From an uncultured Alphaproteobacteria bacterium (GTDB taxonomy: Bacteria > Pseudomonadota > Alphaproteobacteria > Micavibrionales > Micavibrionaceae): 64,000 bases of DNA. The stretch spans positions 1-64,000 of the forward strand of contig CAMLJM010000005.1 in NCBI GenBank assembly GCA_946480475.1. Reading direction: 5' to 3'. Shown in pieces: positions 9,735 through 17,847 of this stretch. The translations under genes were made by a program, and so were the position numbers. Numbering within the stretch: the stretch's first letter is position 1; the number at the start of each line of letters is the position of its first letter. The notes under the pieces were generated by a model that saw nothing but the letters and a program-made list of their open reading frames with translations, ran no database searches and was not told where the DNA came from.

Positions 9735-10759
9735 ACCACTCCTTTATACCAGGAAACGCTCCGGTTATAGCGCGTTACGGCCTCTTTTGTCATCTTTTGC
9801 ACACGCTTGGCGATATCTTCGATTTCATCGAATTTACCATTGCAGTGCAAAGCCACATCACAGCCACCGCGCAGGACGTCTTCTACCCGCCTGTGCGGTT
9901 TACCGTGGGCCGCCAAAGCCTCCATGCCTATATCATCACTAACCAAAAATCCTTTAAAACCAATATCTTGCCTGATGGTATCCCAGATTACCTTGCGGGA
10001 ACAACTGGCCGGCAGCTTCGGATCGATATCAGTATAGATGACATGGGCGACCATACCCCAGACCGCGTCCGAGAACGCTTGGGCCAGCAATTCCTGATAG
10101 GGTTTGAAATCCACCCGGGCCAGTTCATCCTTTTTATCGGCCACAACGGGCAGGTCTTTATGCGAATCAGACGCTGCTCGACCATGCCCGGGGATATGCT
10201 TTGCAATCGGGATGATGCCATTACGGGCATATGTTTCCGCCGCCTGAACGCCCAAGGCCGCTACCATTTGCGGATCATCGGAGAAAGCACGATCACCAAT
10301 GACACCATGCGTTTGCGGGAATAAAACATCCAGCACCGGTGCACAGTTTACATTGACCCCCACATCCAGCAGATCCTTGGAAATCGCATTGATGTTATCG
10401 CTCAGCGCCTGACGGCCTTTTATATGATCGTTGTTGTAACACGCGGTAAAAAACTGTGCTGCCGGATATTGTGTCCAATGCGGAGGTTTCAGGCGCTGCA
10501 CACGACCACCTTCTTGGTCGATCAGGATCGGCACCTGACGTCCCACGCATTTATGCAGCGATTCACAAAGATCACGCACCTGCTGCGGATTATCGCAGTT
10601 ACGCGCAAACAGGATAAATCCCAGCGGATTGGTTTGGCGGAAAATATCTTCTTCGGCTTTTGTCAAAGCCAGACTTTCAACGCCGAAAATGACAGCTGCC
10701 GGAGGATTATCCTCCGACAACAAATCAAGATCGGCAGCAGTCTTATTGGCGGACGACAA
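9731..10759 (-). CDS. nagZ: Beta-N-acetylhexosaminidase NagZ
   Basis: 342 aa, GH3 family. It removes N-acetylglucosamine from anhydro-muropeptides during peptidoglycan recycling in the cytosol. It has the conserved PILIDQEGGRVQRL, the KHIPGHGRAASDSHKDLP loop near residues 185-202 carrying the catalytic His/Asp pair, and the nucleophile region GFLVSDDIGMEA. The start is a TTG at 10759, inside the end of the SPOR gene (17-base overlap). The ribosome binding site is weak, so translation probably depends on coupling. Confidence 0.95.
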   Translation of the reverse strand: MSSANKTAADLDLLSEDNPPAAVIFGVESLALTKAEEDIFRQTNPLGFILFARNCDNPQQVRDLCESLHKCVGRQVPILIDQEGGRVQRLKPPHWTQYPAAQFFTACYNNDHIKGRQALSDNINAISKDLLDVGVNVNCAPVLDVLFPQTHGVIGDRAFSDDPQMVAALGVQAAETYARNGIIPIAKHIPGHGRAASDSHKDLPVVADKKDELARVDFKPYQELLAQAFSDAVWGMVAHVIYTDIDPKLPASCSRKVIWDTIRQDIGFKGFLVSDDIGMEALAAHGKPHRRVEDVLRGGCDVALHCNGKFDEIEDIAKRVQKMTKEAVTRYNRSVSWYKGVV

Positions 10760-11729
10760 GGCACCCGCCCGGCTTCTGTGCTTTTACACTTTCACAAATT
10801 GATTTCGCTTGCGCTTCTGTCACGGGACCACCCTGAATGCGGTAGAAAATACCTTTATCACCCAGGTTCGCTTCCTGAACACGCATGCTGAGTGGCGTTA
10901 ATGCAGAGAACGATTTTTGCAGCTTCTTCCATTCGCCATCAGCACCCTCACGGGCTTTGACGCTGCCTAACTGTACGTAGAAGCCACCAGATGAAGCACT
11001 CGGCTTGTCATCAATCTTCTGCACGCCAGCAGCAGGCTCCGTTTTGGCCGCTTCTGTTGCCTTTGAGTCAACCGCCGCCACAGTTTCCGGTTTTACAGGT
11101 TCAGCAGGCGTAGCTGTCGGCGCAACCACAGATGTCGTAGTAGTGGTTGTTGCTGTGGTAGCTGTTGCTTCAGCCGGAATAGCGGTCCCCGCAACAGCTT
11201 CAGGTACAGCAACAGGTGTTGTAGCCGTTGTTGTCGTCGTCGCAGCAATAGGTGTTTCTGTGGTCACACCAGGTGCTGTCTCTGTTGTAGGGGTCGTAGC
11301 CGCTGTTGTGGCAGGAACCGCTTCGTCAACCTTCAAACCGGCAAATAATTCATCGCGGGAAACAGGTTGTTCGGGCTGTGGCAGCAGGTTTTCAACCTGT
11401 GCTGCTTGTGTACCTTCTCCTTCACGCAGCGTATTGAATACGGTGCTTTCACGGTAAGGAACAGCCATGCCGCCCGGCTCTGTCGGGGCCGCACGGTAAT
11501 CCGATGCATCGGCACGCACGATCGGTGTATTCATCACCTCACGCTGGGCTGTCTCTTTCGGATAACTGTACCAAACCACCCCTCCCAGGACCGCAACCAG
11601 CGCGACTACGATACCTGTGGCATAAACGGGCTTCCGCGCTTCGAACTTCGAACGAAGGTCGAGAGCATTCATAATAGAACCGAAGGCCTTGGCAGCGTTC
11701 GGCTCATCAAAATCATCATTGTTTCTCAT
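10743..11729 (-). CDS. Membrane-anchored SPOR-domain protein
   Basis: 328 aa. It has a single transmembrane helix at about residues 38-56 (GIVVALVAVLGGVVWYS), then a long low-complexity linker very rich in Thr, Ala and Pro (about 150-235), then a C-terminal SPOR domain (about 248-328: GGFYVQLGSVKAREGADGEW ... GIFYRIQGGPV). SPOR domains bind denuded peptidoglycan at the septum, so a role at the division site is likely. It heads the nagZ-scpAB-tatABC operon, as in many alphaproteobacteria, though argS, its usual upstream neighbour, is absent. AGGAT lies 8 bases before the ATG. Confidence 0.9.
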   Translation of the reverse strand: MRNNDDFDEPNAAKAFGSIMNALDLRSKFEARKPVYATGIVVALVAVLGGVVWYSYPKETAQREVMNTPIVRADASDYRAAPTEPGGMAVPYRESTVFNTLREGEGTQAAQVENLLPQPEQPVSRDELFAGLKVDEAVPATTAATTPTTETAPGVTTETPIAATTTTTATTPVAVPEAVAGTAIPAEATATTATTTTTTSVVAPTATPAEPVKPETVAAVDSKATEAAKTEPAAGVQKIDDKPSASSGGFYVQLGSVKAREGADGEWKKLQKSFSALTPLSMRVQEANLGDKGIFYRIQGGPVTEAQAKSICESVKAQKPGGCLVVRQ

Positions 11730-11931
11730 AATGCCATCCTAGGAAAAATGGGGGGTGGGGGACAATCATAAAGCAAACCCTATCCCCAATAATCTGGGCG
11801 CAGAAAGTGGCAGAAATCTGGTGGGAATCCGCCAAAAACCACCCTATTCCAAGGATAATTAGACATAACTAATATTAAAAGTTAACATATTAATAGGCAT
11901 GATGAGTAATTACTATTAAGGACTGACCGGC

Positions 11932-12357
11932 ATGGCGTTAGAAAGACGCGAGATCCTCTTCTCTTTGGCAGAAATCAAAGATGCCCTGCTGGTCGTTGAT
12001 GGGGGGACACGCCGCATTCCTGTCACCTATGACATGCACCTCATCGAGGCTGTCCATACCCGCGACAACCACAAGCAATTTCATGTTGTCCGTGATCGTT
12101 ATGCCAAAATTTACAAGGAACATCTGGGCCAGGATGGCGTCATGTTCCGTTCAGGGCGTGCGGGTCAGCGCGGTTACGATCAGTACTATGAGTTTTTTGT
12201 CTCCGATGATGACATGCTGAAAGCACTTCTCTTCGCCTGCAAGAAAGCCCAGATCATGGTCCCCCGCTCTCCTCAGAAAACGGTGATCGCCGAAGACCTG
12301 TTCATTGGCCTGCAATTTGAAATGGCGCAGGCAGCATTAGTGCTGGAAGAAGCTTAA
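11932..12357 (+). CDS. Conserved-looking cytosolic protein of unknown function
   Basis: 141 aa, no signal peptide and no membrane helix. It starts with LERREILFSLAEIKDALL, has a mid-section rich in charged and aromatic residues (RDRYAKIYKEHLG, GYDQYYEFFVSDDDMLKALL) and ends in FIGLQFEMAQAALVLEEA. I do not recognise the family. It has an AAGGA ribosome binding site 9 bases before the ATG and an AT-rich upstream region. Its stop overlaps the stop of the convergent dgt gene by 4 bases. It occupies the place where argS usually sits between dgt and the SPOR gene. Confidence 0.7.
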   Translation: MALERREILFSLAEIKDALLVVDGGTRRIPVTYDMHLIEAVHTRDNHKQFHVVRDRYAKIYKEHLGQDGVMFRSGRAGQRGYDQYYEFFVSDDDMLKALLFACKKAQIMVPRSPQKTVIAEDLFIGLQFEMAQAALVLEEA

Positions 12358-13586
12358 CGCAATTCTTCAAAATGGCCGAATAACTGCCCATGCTCTTTCA
12401 TGGCAAAACGATCCGTCATCCCGGCAATGTAATCGGCAACCACACGCGCATGCGCGACTTTGTCCGCAGGGCCGCCTGCTTCGTTCACACGCACCTGCCA
12501 GTTATCGGGAAGCAGTTTGTAATTGTCAGTAAAGGCTTCATACAGATCCTGCACGATCTTGCTCACCTGCAATCTCATACGGTTGACCTTGTAATGATGG
12601 TACATACGCGTGCGCAGGAATGTACGCAGCTTCTCGATGTCATTAAACATGGCATCGGTAAACGCCACCATCTGGCGATCTGCCGCACGGATATCATCCG
12701 GCGTTTCGGCCTTCAGTTTCTGCAGGCGCGCACGGGTTTCATTCAGAACATCCATGACCATCACACCGAATAGGTCACGTACGGTTTCACAAATCAGATA
12801 ATGATCGTTGATATCGGGATACCGCCTACGTACATCTGACATGATGCGTGCCAGCAGCGGCACACCGGCAAGATCATCGAATGTAAACAGTTTCGCCCGC
12901 AAGCCATCCTCTACATCGTGACTGTTATAAGCAATGTCATCGGCAATAGCCGCCACCTGCGCCTCAATCGACGCATATGTATTTAGGCGCAAATCTGTCT
13001 GCTTCTGGATCATATTCAATGTCACGGGCAGAACCTTGTCCGCTCCATCTTTATTAATAATTGGGCCATTATGTTTGACGATCCCCTCCAGCGTTTCCCA
13101 GGTCATATTCAAGCCCACCCATTGTGGATATTTACGCTCGAGATACGTCACAACGCGCAAGGATTGATCATTATGGTTGAACCCGCCGACATCCTTCATG
13201 CATTCGACCAGCACATCTTCACCCATATGCGCGAAAGGGGTATGTCCCAGGTCATGCGCCAATGCCACCGTCTCCGCCAGATCTTCATTCACCATCAGCG
13301 CGCGTGCGAGCGTACGCGCAACCTGCGCCACCTCCAGCGTATGGGTCAGGCGTGTACGGTAATGATCACCCTCGTGATAAACGAACACCTGGGTTTTATA
13401 TTTCAGGCGGCGGAAGGCGCTGGAGTGAATAACACGGTCACGGTCACGCTGGAACGGTGTGCGGTACTGGCTTTCCGGCTCGGCATGCAGGCGCCCCAGG
13501 CTTAAATCCGGGCGGCAGGCATAAGATGCCAGCGGCAGGGCGCAGTAATTATAGGCAGGCTGTTCCATTGAGCGATCGGCAGTCAT
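12354..13586 (-). CDS. dgt: Deoxyguanosinetriphosphate triphosphohydrolase-like protein
   Basis: 410 aa. It is an HD-superfamily dNTPase that removes triphosphate from dNTPs, controlling nucleotide pools. It has an N-terminal SQYRTPFQRDRDRVIHSSAF, then the metal-binding RTRLTHTLEVAQ and HDLGHTPFAHMGE motifs (about 79-125), and a SHDVEDG motif (about 219-225). It is divergent from erpA across a 75-base gap. The order erpA-dgt is typical of alphaproteobacteria. The short N-terminal extension (about 20 aa before the conserved region) is normal. Confidence 0.95.
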   Translation of the reverse strand: MTADRSMEQPAYNYCALPLASYACRPDLSLGRLHAEPESQYRTPFQRDRDRVIHSSAFRRLKYKTQVFVYHEGDHYRTRLTHTLEVAQVARTLARALMVNEDLAETVALAHDLGHTPFAHMGEDVLVECMKDVGGFNHNDQSLRVVTYLERKYPQWVGLNMTWETLEGIVKHNGPIINKDGADKVLPVTLNMIQKQTDLRLNTYASIEAQVAAIADDIAYNSHDVEDGLRAKLFTFDDLAGVPLLARIMSDVRRRYPDINDHYLICETVRDLFGVMVMDVLNETRARLQKLKAETPDDIRAADRQMVAFTDAMFNDIEKLRTFLRTRMYHHYKVNRMRLQVSKIVQDLYEAFTDNYKLLPDNWQVRVNEAGGPADKVAHARVVADYIAGMTDRFAMKEHGQLFGHFEELR

Positions 13587-13661
13587 AAAAGTCTCCTTGA
13601 ACCGTCAATATACCACTGCCTAACCCTTGAAAACCAGCCCCATCCCCTCCATATTACAGGT

Positions 13662-13991
13662 ATGGATACCTATGGAATTACAGTCGAGGACAGCGCTATT
13701 GCGCGTGTAGAAGCCCTGCGTAAAAAGCAGTCGCTTAGCCGGGATCATTATCTCAGAATCGCAGTCGTCGGCGGAGGATGTTCCGGGTTCCAATACGAAA
13801 TGTCTATGGATGATGTGGTGAATAACGACGACCTCGTTTTTGACGAGGCCGTCGTTATTGATCAGACCTCCCGCCAGATGCTGCAGGACTCAGTCATAAA
13901 ATATAAAGAAGATATGATGGGCGCCCAGTTTGTGATTGATAATCCGAACGCGACATCCAGTTGCGGCTGCGGTTCATCTTTTGCGGTTTAA
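13662..13991 (+). CDS. erpA: Iron-sulfur cluster insertion protein (A-type carrier, ErpA-like)
   Basis: 109 aa. It carries the three conserved cysteines of A-type Fe-S carriers: Cys40 in GGGCSGFQY and Cys101/Cys103 in SSCGCGSSF at the C-terminus. Such proteins deliver Fe-S clusters to apo-enzymes. The MSMDD and VVIDQTSRQML segments fit the ErpA/IscA fold. The stop overlaps the convergent HAD gene by 4 bases. ErpA versus IscA cannot be fully decided from sequence, but linkage to dgt favours ErpA. Confidence 0.93.
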   Translation: MDTYGITVEDSAIARVEALRKKQSLSRDHYLRIAVVGGGCSGFQYEMSMDDVVNNDDLVFDEAVVIDQTSRQMLQDSVIKYKEDMMGAQFVIDNPNATSSCGCGSSFAV

Positions 13992-14680
13992 GGCTTCAAC
14001 GCGTTCTTGCGTATGATTGCCGCCTGTTGCTGCAGGAAAATATCAATACTCCCCACCATATGATCGACATAAGGCACGTACTCTTTCGGCAACGGACGCC
14101 CATGCGATGTCCACACAGTTATCAAACCCATCTTTTTAGCTGTGACCAGATTAGGCAATGTATCATCGCTGAAGAATGTATCCTTCGGATCAGGACCACC
14201 CAAACGGTCAAGCGCCATCTCAAAACCTTTTGTGCCCTTATGTTTCGGATGGCCTTTATACATCTCAAGGCTGAGAATCCGGTTCTCTGGGAACCAAGGC
14301 TCGATCTTGTGAATGGCAACGCAATCAGAAGCCCAATCAAAGTGGGAATGTGTCAGCAGGCAATGCTGTGCCTCATCACCCATGTTTTGCAATAAGCCAG
14401 GAAGTGCTAAGGCAGGCTCGACAATATTGCGATCCACACGGCGATTGTAACCGACATGCATTGTCTCCCAATCGATACCGTGGCGCTCAATCAGCAATAC
14501 TGTGAAATCATGATGCTTTTCATGACCTTCAATAATAAGAGCCTCAACCTCATTCTCCGGTAAGTTAAGGCCGCAATCGTCAACTGCCGCACGCACAGCA
14601 GCCCTATTGAAAGAAGAAGCGATTTCCGGACGGAAGCGCTGCAGGTTATTATCGAGATCATGAATGTAGTAGTAAGCCAT
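13988..14680 (-). CDS. HAD-superfamily hydrolase (pyrimidine 5'-nucleotidase-like)
   Basis: 230 aa from ATG 14680. An upstream in-frame ATG at 14734 lies before a good promoter and is therefore unlikely. HAD motif I appears as YIHDLDNNL (DxDN, the nucleotidase variant). Motif II is LLTHSHFDWA, where the usual Thr/Ser is followed by unusual residues, and motif IV is FFSDDTLPNLVTAKKMG. A helical cap with EGHEKHHDFTVLLIERHG lies between motifs I and II. It resembles the pyrimidine 5'-nucleotidase group that dephosphorylates UMP/CMP or related substrates; substrate is inferred. Confidence 0.82.
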   Translation of the reverse strand: MAYYYIHDLDNNLQRFRPEIASSFNRAAVRAAVDDCGLNLPENEVEALIIEGHEKHHDFTVLLIERHGIDWETMHVGYNRRVDRNIVEPALALPGLLQNMGDEAQHCLLTHSHFDWASDCVAIHKIEPWFPENRILSLEMYKGHPKHKGTKGFEMALDRLGGPDPKDTFFSDDTLPNLVTAKKMGLITVWTSHGRPLPKEYVPYVDHMVGSIDIFLQQQAAIIRKNALKP

Positions 14681-14689
14681 AGTAAAAAG

Positions 14690-14718
14690 CTTATATCGAT
14701 CTGAATTAATTATGTCAA
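14690..14718 (-). promoter_or_regulatory. Near-consensus sigma70 promoter of the HAD gene
   Basis: On the minus strand TTGACA (14713-14718) and TATAAG (14690-14695) are separated by exactly 17 bases. The -10 box ends only 9 bases before the ATG at 14680, so the transcript would be leaderless or carry a leader of only a few bases. No ribosome binding site is visible, which agrees with this. Confidence 0.7.
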
Positions 14719-14867
14719 TAAAAACCATAACCACATGGTTTGATCAAGCCGTACAGTGTTACTTTCAACAGGTGCGTTAGTGACGCTTGTTCAGGGCCAG
14801 CAATCTGGCATGATGGCCATGACACGACCTGCCGCAGTGCCGTCTGCAGAAATCGTTAGGAATATTC

Positions 14868-15632
14868 ATGAAAATCGCAATCTGGAACGTCAATTCAATC
14901 AAATCCCGGCTGGAGCATGCAGGCACTTGGCTGGGCAAAAATGCACCGGACGCCCTGATGATTCAGGAACTCAAAGGTCTGGAGTTCCCGGCAGAAGCTT
15001 TCGAGAAAATCGGTTATCAGTCTCTGTTCGTTGGGCAGAAGACATATAATGGCGTGGCCATATTAACGCGCCAATCCGCCACCACAGTCATGAACAAACT
15101 GCCCGGCAGCGATGATGATGAACAGGCACGTTATCTTGAAGTGGATTATAACGGTATCCGCCTGATCAATATCTATGCCCCCAACGGTAATCCGGTCGAC
15201 AGTGAGAAGTTTCCTTACAAGCTGGCCTGGCTGGAACGTTTGCGTCAGCGTCTGGCTGATCTGCGTCGTGATACTATTCCGTTTGTGATCGGTGGTGATT
15301 TCAACATTATCCCCGAAGAGCGTGACTGCTGGGACCCGAAAGTCTGGATCAAAGACGCTCTCTTCCGTATTGAAAGCCGTCAGGCTTTGCGTGCCATCAT
15401 GAATCTCGGCCTCACTGATGCATTTCGTGTGCACAACCAACAATCACAGCAATATACATTCTGGGATTATCAGGCTGGCGCCTGGCCACAGAACAAAGGC
15501 ATCCGGATTGATCATTTCCTGCTTTCGCCCCTACTCGCGGACAAACTTATCAGTTGCACGATTGATAAGGAACCACGCGGTTGGGACAAGGCGTCGGACC
15601 ACACGCCTGTCATACTGGAGATCGCTGCATGA
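14868..15632 (+). CDS. xthA: Exodeoxyribonuclease III
   Basis: 254 aa. It is an AP endonuclease and 3'-5' exonuclease of base-excision repair (EEP superfamily). It has MKIAIWNVNSI at the N-terminus, catalytic Glu34 in QELKG, VIGGDFNIIPEERDCWDP (about 143-160), GIRIDHFLLS near 215-225 and His245 in SDHTPVIL. All expected metal-binding and catalytic residues are present. Its TGA overlaps the ATG of the downstream lipoprotein (ATGA). Confidence 0.96.
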   Translation: MKIAIWNVNSIKSRLEHAGTWLGKNAPDALMIQELKGLEFPAEAFEKIGYQSLFVGQKTYNGVAILTRQSATTVMNKLPGSDDDEQARYLEVDYNGIRLINIYAPNGNPVDSEKFPYKLAWLERLRQRLADLRRDTIPFVIGGDFNIIPEERDCWDPKVWIKDALFRIESRQALRAIMNLGLTDAFRVHNQQSQQYTFWDYQAGAWPQNKGIRIDHFLLSPLLADKLISCTIDKEPRGWDKASDHTPVILEIAA

Positions 15633-16234
15633 AGCGCTTGGGATTGCTCGCTCTCATATGTCTCACAGCCTGCAGCGGTGCGGGCCCCGCCGGCGATTAC
15701 CGTCCCTATCTCGCCAAGAAGAAAATCTATGACATCACGCCGGAAAACATACCGCACTGTCATGGATATGGTTGCCGCCTGAGAAGTCAGGCCTCCTTAA
15801 CAAACACAGAATGGAAACAGATCGGCGGCCATTTCAAAGCCAACAAAAATGCCGAACAGGAACGCATTGCCATTTCAAAAGCCATCGGCCAATTCGAAAA
15901 AACTATCGGCAAGAAACTGGGTACGGATCAGGATGTGGCCGGCACTTACGATCAACTGGGCAATGAACAAGAAGATTGCGTTGACGAAAGTGTGAACGCA
16001 ACCATCTATCTCGATCTTTTGTCGCAAAAAGGCTGGCTGAAATATCACGATATATCCAATATCGCCGCCCGCATTCCTCTCCTGGGCGGTGGCGGTGGCT
16101 TTCATCAGACCGCCGTGATAGTCGAACGTGCGACAGGAACGCGTTACGCTGTCGATAGCTGGTTCCACGATAACGGGCATAACGCGGAAGTGGTGAAACT
16201 GGATGACTGGCTGTATGGCTGGCGACCCGATTAA
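15629..16234 (+). CDS. Lipoprotein with a Cys-His-Asp (transglutaminase/papain-like) arrangement
   Basis: 201 aa from ATG 15629, chosen because GGAG at 15617-15620 precedes it and the peptide begins with a lipoprotein signal ending in LTAC (Cys15). The mature part contains DCVDES (Cys117), GGFHQTAVIVE (His159) and RYAVDSWFHDNG (Asp176). This order and these contexts recall transglutaminase-like or bacterial papain-like cysteine hydrolases. The family and activity are inferred from the triad pattern only. It is translationally coupled to xthA by a 4-base overlap, but a functional link to DNA repair is unlikely. Confidence 0.65.
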   Translation: MKRLGLLALICLTACSGAGPAGDYRPYLAKKKIYDITPENIPHCHGYGCRLRSQASLTNTEWKQIGGHFKANKNAEQERIAISKAIGQFEKTIGKKLGTDQDVAGTYDQLGNEQEDCVDESVNATIYLDLLSQKGWLKYHDISNIAARIPLLGGGGGFHQTAVIVERATGTRYAVDSWFHDNGHNAEVVKLDDWLYGWRPD

Positions 16235-16293
16235 ATTTAGAATTAAATTCTGGAAAATGCGCTCGCTTTGGGTCGTGAAACTTGGCGAATATC

Positions 16294-16312
16294 CTTGATG
16301 ATCAAGCCTTTT
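16294..16312 (+). terminator. Weak intrinsic terminator
   Basis: CTTGA (16294-16298) pairs with TCAAG (16302-16306), followed by CC and five T. The stem is short, but the position, after the lipoprotein gene and before the next one, fits. Confidence 0.4.
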
Positions 16313-16367
16313 TCTATGCCCTGACTAATGCTAAAGTTCCGGGTGACTCGAGAAGGGAAGAAGACTC

Positions 16368-17255
16368 ATGAAGCGCATGCAAAAAATGCCAGTTCTGGCT
16401 GTTATGTTCGTAGCAACAGGACTTCTAAGCGCCTGCTACTTCCCCAGCACCGATTTAAAGAAACAAACAACCATGCGCATGGCTGTGCCCAATGGCATGT
16501 TTGAACGCTATGTCGAAGCCGAACCTTACAACATCACACTATTTGAACGTATTGGCCAGAAAAACACTGTCGCTAATGTATATATCGAAGGCGGCCAGAT
16601 GGTTTGGGATGATTTCATCCGTGAACGCGAAGCAGCCACCCCGATGTATCCGCTGGCCCTGCATATGGCAACACGCGACAATGCAACGAACGTCATCTGG
16701 CTCGCGCGCCCCTGTCAGTTCAGCTACGTGCCGAAAACAGATGAAAGCAAATGCACGCGTGAAGAATGGGCCGATGGCCGTTTCAGCCTGACAAAACTGC
16801 GTGCCATGAACGCCGCACTGGAAGACGTGAAGAAAAGATACGGCTTCACAGGCTTTAACCTTGTGGGTGTGCAGGACGGCGCAGGTATCGCTGTGCACCT
16901 GGCCGCATCACGTAAAGATGTCTTAAGCCTGCGCACAGTTTCCGGCATGCTTGACACCGAAGCATTTAAGCACGCTTACATGCCGGAAAAGCATGAAACC
17001 ATCGTCGACAACACATCTAACAATCCCGGTATGCATGCCGCTCATTTAGCCAGACTGCCGCAGCACCACTTCGTAGGTGAATGGCATGATGTGATGGGTC
17101 CTGCCGTAGCGCAGACATTCCGCCATAATGCAGGTGACTCACCTTGCGTTCGTGTAAGCCAAGTAAAAGCCGTAACAGATGAAAAAGGTTGGGTTAATCG
17201 CTGGCCTGATCTTCTAAAAACACCACTCGACTGCAAAGCAGGAACGGCGCAATAA
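16368..17255 (+). CDS. Lipoprotein of alpha/beta-hydrolase type, apparently lacking catalytic residues
   Basis: 295 aa. The lipoprotein signal ends LLSAC (Cys23). The rest resembles alpha/beta-hydrolase lipoproteins: WLARPCQFSYVP with a disulfide-type CxxxC spacing, FNLVGVQDGAGIAVHLAA (about 163-180) at the nucleophile-elbow position, LPQHHFVGEWHDVMGP (about 228-243) at the acid position, and TDEKGWVNRWPDLL (about 269-282) at the His position. The elbow reads GVQDGAG rather than GxSxG, and the expected His before KGW is Asp. The protein may therefore be a non-catalytic binding relative. The elbow alignment is mine and not tested. Confidence 0.65.
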   Translation: MKRMQKMPVLAVMFVATGLLSACYFPSTDLKKQTTMRMAVPNGMFERYVEAEPYNITLFERIGQKNTVANVYIEGGQMVWDDFIREREAATPMYPLALHMATRDNATNVIWLARPCQFSYVPKTDESKCTREEWADGRFSLTKLRAMNAALEDVKKRYGFTGFNLVGVQDGAGIAVHLAASRKDVLSLRTVSGMLDTEAFKHAYMPEKHETIVDNTSNNPGMHAAHLARLPQHHFVGEWHDVMGPAVAQTFRHNAGDSPCVRVSQVKAVTDEKGWVNRWPDLLKTPLDCKAGTAQ

Positions 17256-17265
17256 CCAAGCCGGA

Positions 17266-17727
17266 CTACTTCTGGATCTCAGAAAGAGATTGCGAAAACC
17301 CTTCAAGGGACAACGGCAACCGTCCGGGTTGACCGTCAAAGGTTTTGAAATTCAAAACACCCAAGGCACCCTTTTTCATACTTAGAAGCACATCGGGGGG
17401 CAGAGTCAGGAACGCATAACAACCATCCCCCAGGCAATAACGCACCTTGAATCCCAAGGGTGCCTGTTCATCAATCGTAAGCGACAGAGGCTGCGATAGA
17501 TCGACACCCAGCGGCAGAATGATGACTCCGCGTGCGGAATCTGTTCCGGCCGGAAAACCGATAGCCACTTCCAGCACACGCGCCTTGCTTTCCTGGTCCA
17601 TCAATCGCTGGACGATTTCACAAATGTTGCCCTCGCATCGCTTCACCCATGCGGATTGGGCTTTCGCCCCCGTAGGCAGCAGCAGAACAGTAACCAGCAA
17701 CAGGAAATAGAAGTGATAACGGAGCAT
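17266..17727 (-). CDS. Invasion-associated locus B (IalB) family protein
   Basis: 153 aa. It has a signal peptide (about 1-23, ending AKA) and a compact beta-rich domain with four Cys: RCEGNICEI near residues 30-36 and RYCLGDGCYAF near 95-105. The segments VLEVAIGFPAGTDSARGVIILPLGVDL and GFKVRYC are characteristic of the IalB family (named in Bartonella, common in alphaproteobacteria). These are periplasmic or envelope proteins of uncertain function. The gene faces the lipoprotein gene, 10 bases away. Confidence 0.85.
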   Translation of the reverse strand: MLRYHFYFLLLVTVLLLPTGAKAQSAWVKRCEGNICEIVQRLMDQESKARVLEVAIGFPAGTDSARGVIILPLGVDLSQPLSLTIDEQAPLGFKVRYCLGDGCYAFLTLPPDVLLSMKKGALGVLNFKTFDGQPGRLPLSLEGFSQSLSEIQK

Positions 17728-17847
17728 GGCTCATCATTATTACGAATAGGGCTTTGCGCCAAGCGAAAAGCAAAACATTTGACGTTATAAATAAATATGA
17801 TTATCCGTACTTATAATAAGAAAATGTCACATAACAGGGATGAATGA

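Noticed and set aside
14681..14734. Longer HAD protein from ATG 14734
   Set aside because: The extra codons lie over the -35/-10 promoter, so they would not be transcribed from it.
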